From positions 3,689,659 to 3,742,500 of the forward strand of contig NZ_CP013118.1 of the NCBI RefSeq assembly GCF_001443605.1: a stretch of DNA of 52,842 bases, read 5' to 3'. The position numbers were made by a program, and so were the translations under genes. The notes below the pieces were generated by a model. It was given only the letters and a program-made list of their open reading frames with translations. It was not told the DNA's origin and made no database searches. The stretch's first letter is position 1. The number at the start of each line of letters is the position of its first letter. This document shows positions 49,933 through 52,842 of this stretch, piece by piece. Source of the stretch: Salinivirga cyanobacteriivorans. Lineage in GTDB: Bacteria; Bacteroidota; Bacteroidia; Bacteroidales; Salinivirgaceae.

Positions 49933-49976
49933 CAGCCCGCAAAAGTAAGAATAGAGGGGAGATGAGAGCGGGAAAT

Positions 49977-49985
49977 GATCTTTGA
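49977..49985 (+). promoter_or_regulatory. boxA-like element before 16S
   Basis: GATCTTTGA occurs here and again ahead of the 23S gene at 52084-52092. Position and sequence resemble the boxA antitermination signal of rRNA operons (E. coli core CTCTTTAACA). Confidence 0.55.
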
Positions 49986-50053
49986 AAAGAATGAAGGTAG
50001 CAAACCCTGTAAGGTAGGATCAGTCTTAAAAGAAAATTTTTAAGATTTTAATT

Positions 50054-51579
<1,526 letters not shown>

Positions 51580-51694
51580 GGAGAGACTGATCAAAATAGG
51601 AGAGAGATTGACGCAGAAGGGTTTGCACCTTTATTTTATAATATTACAGGTCCCACAGCTGGCATTATTGCCAAGGGCCGGGACTTTTTACGAG

Positions 51695-51813
51695 AGTCCC
51701 GTAGCTCAGCTGGCTCCGATTTTTCCAAAAGCTATGCTTTTGCATAAAAATCGAGAGTCCTCGAAACAAGCGCAAAATCGAAGATTTTGATTGTTTCGGG
51801 ATTAGAGCGCTAC
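51695..51813 (+). pseudogene. Split 5' fragment of tRNA-Ile
   Basis: Bases 51695-51713 (AGTCCCGTAGCTCAGCTGG) are identical to nucleotides 1-19 of the intact tRNA-Ile at 51851, and 51802-51813 (TTAGAGCGCTAC) are identical to nucleotides 20-31. Between them, exactly in the D-loop, lies an 88-nt insert made of two hairpins. The anticodon and the 3' half are missing, so no functional tRNA can be made in the ordinary way. The exact identity of both flanks suggests a recent duplication or gene conversion. Confidence 0.75.
51714..51801 (+). repeat. Double-hairpin insert in a tRNA fragment
   Basis: First hairpin: CGATTTTT pairs with AAAAATCG, and inside it AAAAGC with GCTTTT. Second hairpin: CGAAACAA pairs with TTGTTTCG, and inside it CAAAATC with GATTTTG. 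No coding capacity or target-site duplication is visible. It looks like a small palindromic repeat element, but no second copy was found in the window. Confidence 0.5.
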
Positions 51814-51850
51814 GCAAAACAAACAAAAAGCGGAGGGACGTCATAAAGTC

Positions 51851-51924
51851 AGTCCCGTAGCTCAGCTGGTTAGAGCGCTACACTGATAATGTAGAGGTCC
51901 CCCGTTCAAGTCGGGGCGGGACTA
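51851..51924 (+). tRNA. tRNA-Ile(GAT)
   Basis: A 74-nt cloverleaf lies in the 16S-23S spacer. Acceptor stem AGTCCCG/CGGGACT, D arm GCTC/GAGC, anticodon stem CTACA/TGTAG with loop CTGATAA (anticodon GAT at 51885-51887), T arm CCCCG/CGGGG with TTCAAGT, discriminator A. CCA is not encoded and must be added. The usual second spacer tRNA, tRNA-Ala, is absent. Confidence 0.97.
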
Positions 51925-52130
51925 CGAAAAACAAGGAGAATAGACATCCGGGTCTTAAGAAATGGTTCGAAACCTTTATTCTCCACAACGTACGCCAGAG
52001 CAAAAGCGAAGGCGGACAAATTATCCAAAGAGTTACAGTTAGGTGGTTATTCGCCTTTGCTGGAGTTACGGCGGATAATAGAAGATCTTTGACATGCTGA
52101 TATAATCTCGAGCAAGAGAAAAGAATATTA
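51925..52130 (+). other. 16S-23S spacer, second part
   Basis: No tRNA or protein gene. A perfect 8-bp hairpin GGAGAATA/TATTCTCC (51935-51942 and 51977-51984) comes first. A longer imperfect stem pairs a region at about 51994-52010 with TTCGCCTTTGCTGG at 52050-52063. A boxA-like GATCTTTGA lies at 52084-52092, just before 23S. Confidence 0.6.
52084..52092 (+). promoter_or_regulatory. boxA-like element before 23S
   Basis: GATCTTTGA is identical to the copy ahead of 16S at 49977-49985. A repeat of the antitermination signal before 23S is usual in rRNA operons. Confidence 0.55.
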
Positions 52131-52260
52131 AAGAAGCGAGAAAAGAGCGCATGGTGGATGCCTAGGCTCTCAGAGGCGAAGAAGGACGTGATAAGCTGCG
52201 AAAAGCTGTGGTGAGGTGCAAATAACCTTTGATCCGCAGATCTCCGAATGGGTCAACCCA

Positions 52261-52277
52261 TCCCGATTTATCGGGAT
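52261..52277 (+). repeat. Palindromic 23S hairpin, copy 1
   Basis: TCCCGATTTATCGGGAT, a 6-bp stem TCCCGA/TCGGGA with an ATTTAT-type loop region, caps an early domain I helix of 23S. The same 17 bases recur at 52695. Confidence 0.75.
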
Positions 52278-52650
52278 ATTCCTGATAAAGGAAAGCTAAC
52301 CCAGCGAACTGAAACATCTAAGTAGCTGGAGGAAGAGAAAACAATAGTGATTTCCCAAGTAGTGGCGAGCGAACGGGAAACAGCCCAAACCATTTATGTT
52401 TCGGCATAGATGGGGTTGAAGGACTGCAACAAAGAGATATAACTTAAGTAGAACGTTTTGGAAAGAACGACCGCAGAGTGTGAAAGTCACGTACACGTTC
52501 AGTTATATTTTTTAGCAGTATCCTGAGTATGTCGGGACACGAGGAACCCTGACAGAATTCGCCGGGACCATCCGGTAAGGCTAAATACTACTGAGAGACC
52601 GATAGTGAACCAGTACTGTGAAGGAAAGGTGAAAAGCACTTCGAACAGAA

Positions 52651-52686
<36 letters not shown>

Positions 52687-52694
52687 GGTCGGAG

Positions 52695-52711
52695 TCCCGA
52701 TTTATCGGGAT
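52695..52711 (+). repeat. Palindromic 23S hairpin, copy 2
   Basis: The same 17 bases as at 52261 replace the tip of the helix that in E. coli reads CACGCTTAGGCGTG. The stem partners around it (GGAG before, GACGGCGTGCC after) are conserved. Confidence 0.75.
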
Positions 52712-52842
52712 GACGGCGTGCCTTTTGCATAATGAGCCTACGAGTTGTCGATATTAGCAAGGTTAAGGAATTAAGTTCTGCAACCGAAGCGAAAGCGAGT
52801 CTGAATAGGGCGTTATAGTTGATGTCGGCAGACGCGAAACCA

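Larger units (their letters stand above)
49647..50053 (+). other. rRNA operon leader
   Basis: No protein gene is supported. The region holds the TonB receptor terminator (49667-49694), two tandem rRNA promoters, a GATCTTTGA boxA-like element (49977-49985) and the 5' arm of a 16S processing stem (GATCAGTCT at 50018-50026, complementary to AGACTGATC at 51584-51592). Confidence 0.75.
51580..51850 (+). other. 16S-23S spacer, first part, with tRNA-Ile-like remnants
   Basis: No intact gene. It contains the 3' arm of the 16S processing stem (51584-51592), a possible 3'-end tRNA remnant (AGGTCCC at 51648-51654 and CGGGACT at 51679-51685 with a hairpin between), and a 5' tRNA-Ile fragment at 51695-51713 and 51802-51813 split by an 88-nt insert. 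A 37-nt AT/purine-rich linker leads to the true tRNA gene at 51851. Confidence 0.7.

Noticed and set aside
49734..50003. An 89-codon frame on the - strand in the rRNA leader
   Set aside because: It spans both rRNA promoters and boxA, with no ribosome-binding site or family match.

Overview
This window is a chromosomal segment of a Bacteroidota bacterium, most likely an anaerobic member of class Bacteroidia (Bacteroidales/Marinilabiliales side). The evidence is the TTTG/TAnnTTTG promoter style, a 16S 3' end reading GGAACACCTCCTTT, a SusC-like TonB receptor with an N-terminal carboxypeptidase-like domain, Asp-rich surface lipoproteins, a Rho with a long insert, and many ECF/PAS/propeller signalling proteins. 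Pyruvate:ferredoxin oxidoreductase and the [FeFe]-hydrogenase maturase HydF indicate a fermentative or anaerobic lifestyle. I cannot name the genus from the sequence alone.

Positions 1-12087 are the S10-spc-alpha ribosomal protein supercluster, entered inside rplB and running without interruption on the + strand through secY, infA, rpmJ, rpsM, rpsK, rpsD and rpoA to rplQ, and closed by a strong terminator. map, which often lies between secY and infA in this phylum, is absent. Enolase and a UbiD-family decarboxylase follow, then a periplasmic-propeller/SpoIIE phosphatase sensor. Convergent to these are nifJ, a small Cys-rich lipoprotein and rho on the - strand.

From 25.3 to 35.3 kb (+ strand) lie an unusual protein with two receiver-like domains fused to the ATP-grasp half of PEP synthase, glutamate dehydrogenase, a secreted VPS10/BNR propeller protein and an orphan PAS histidine kinase. 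From 35.3 to 42.8 kb (- strand) are a secreted protein of unknown function, an ECF sigma factor with a membrane partner, an aspA-hydF pair and a PhoR-PhoB two-component operon. Divergent from phoR is a PiT phosphate transporter with a fused PhoU-like domain, followed by a surface beta-helix lipoprotein and a TonB-dependent receptor. The sequences upstream of the PiT gene and of the lipoprotein share an 18-bp motif built from TTAA(C/T)A direct repeats with an 11-bp period, the geometry of a PhoB box. I therefore read 41.0-49.6 kb as one phosphate-responsive module.

The window ends in an rRNA operon: two tandem promoters, a full 16S gene, a spacer with one intact tRNA-Ile(GAT), and the first ~710 nt of 23S. 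The spacer also holds broken tRNA-Ile-like pieces; one has its D-loop split by an 88-nt double hairpin. Two copies of an identical 17-nt hairpin sit in separate 23S helices.

The items most worth a second look are the putative Pho boxes, the receiver/ATP-grasp protein, the split tRNA-Ile remnant, the aspA-hydF pairing and the duplicated 23S hairpin. No CRISPR array, insertion sequence or prophage was seen.
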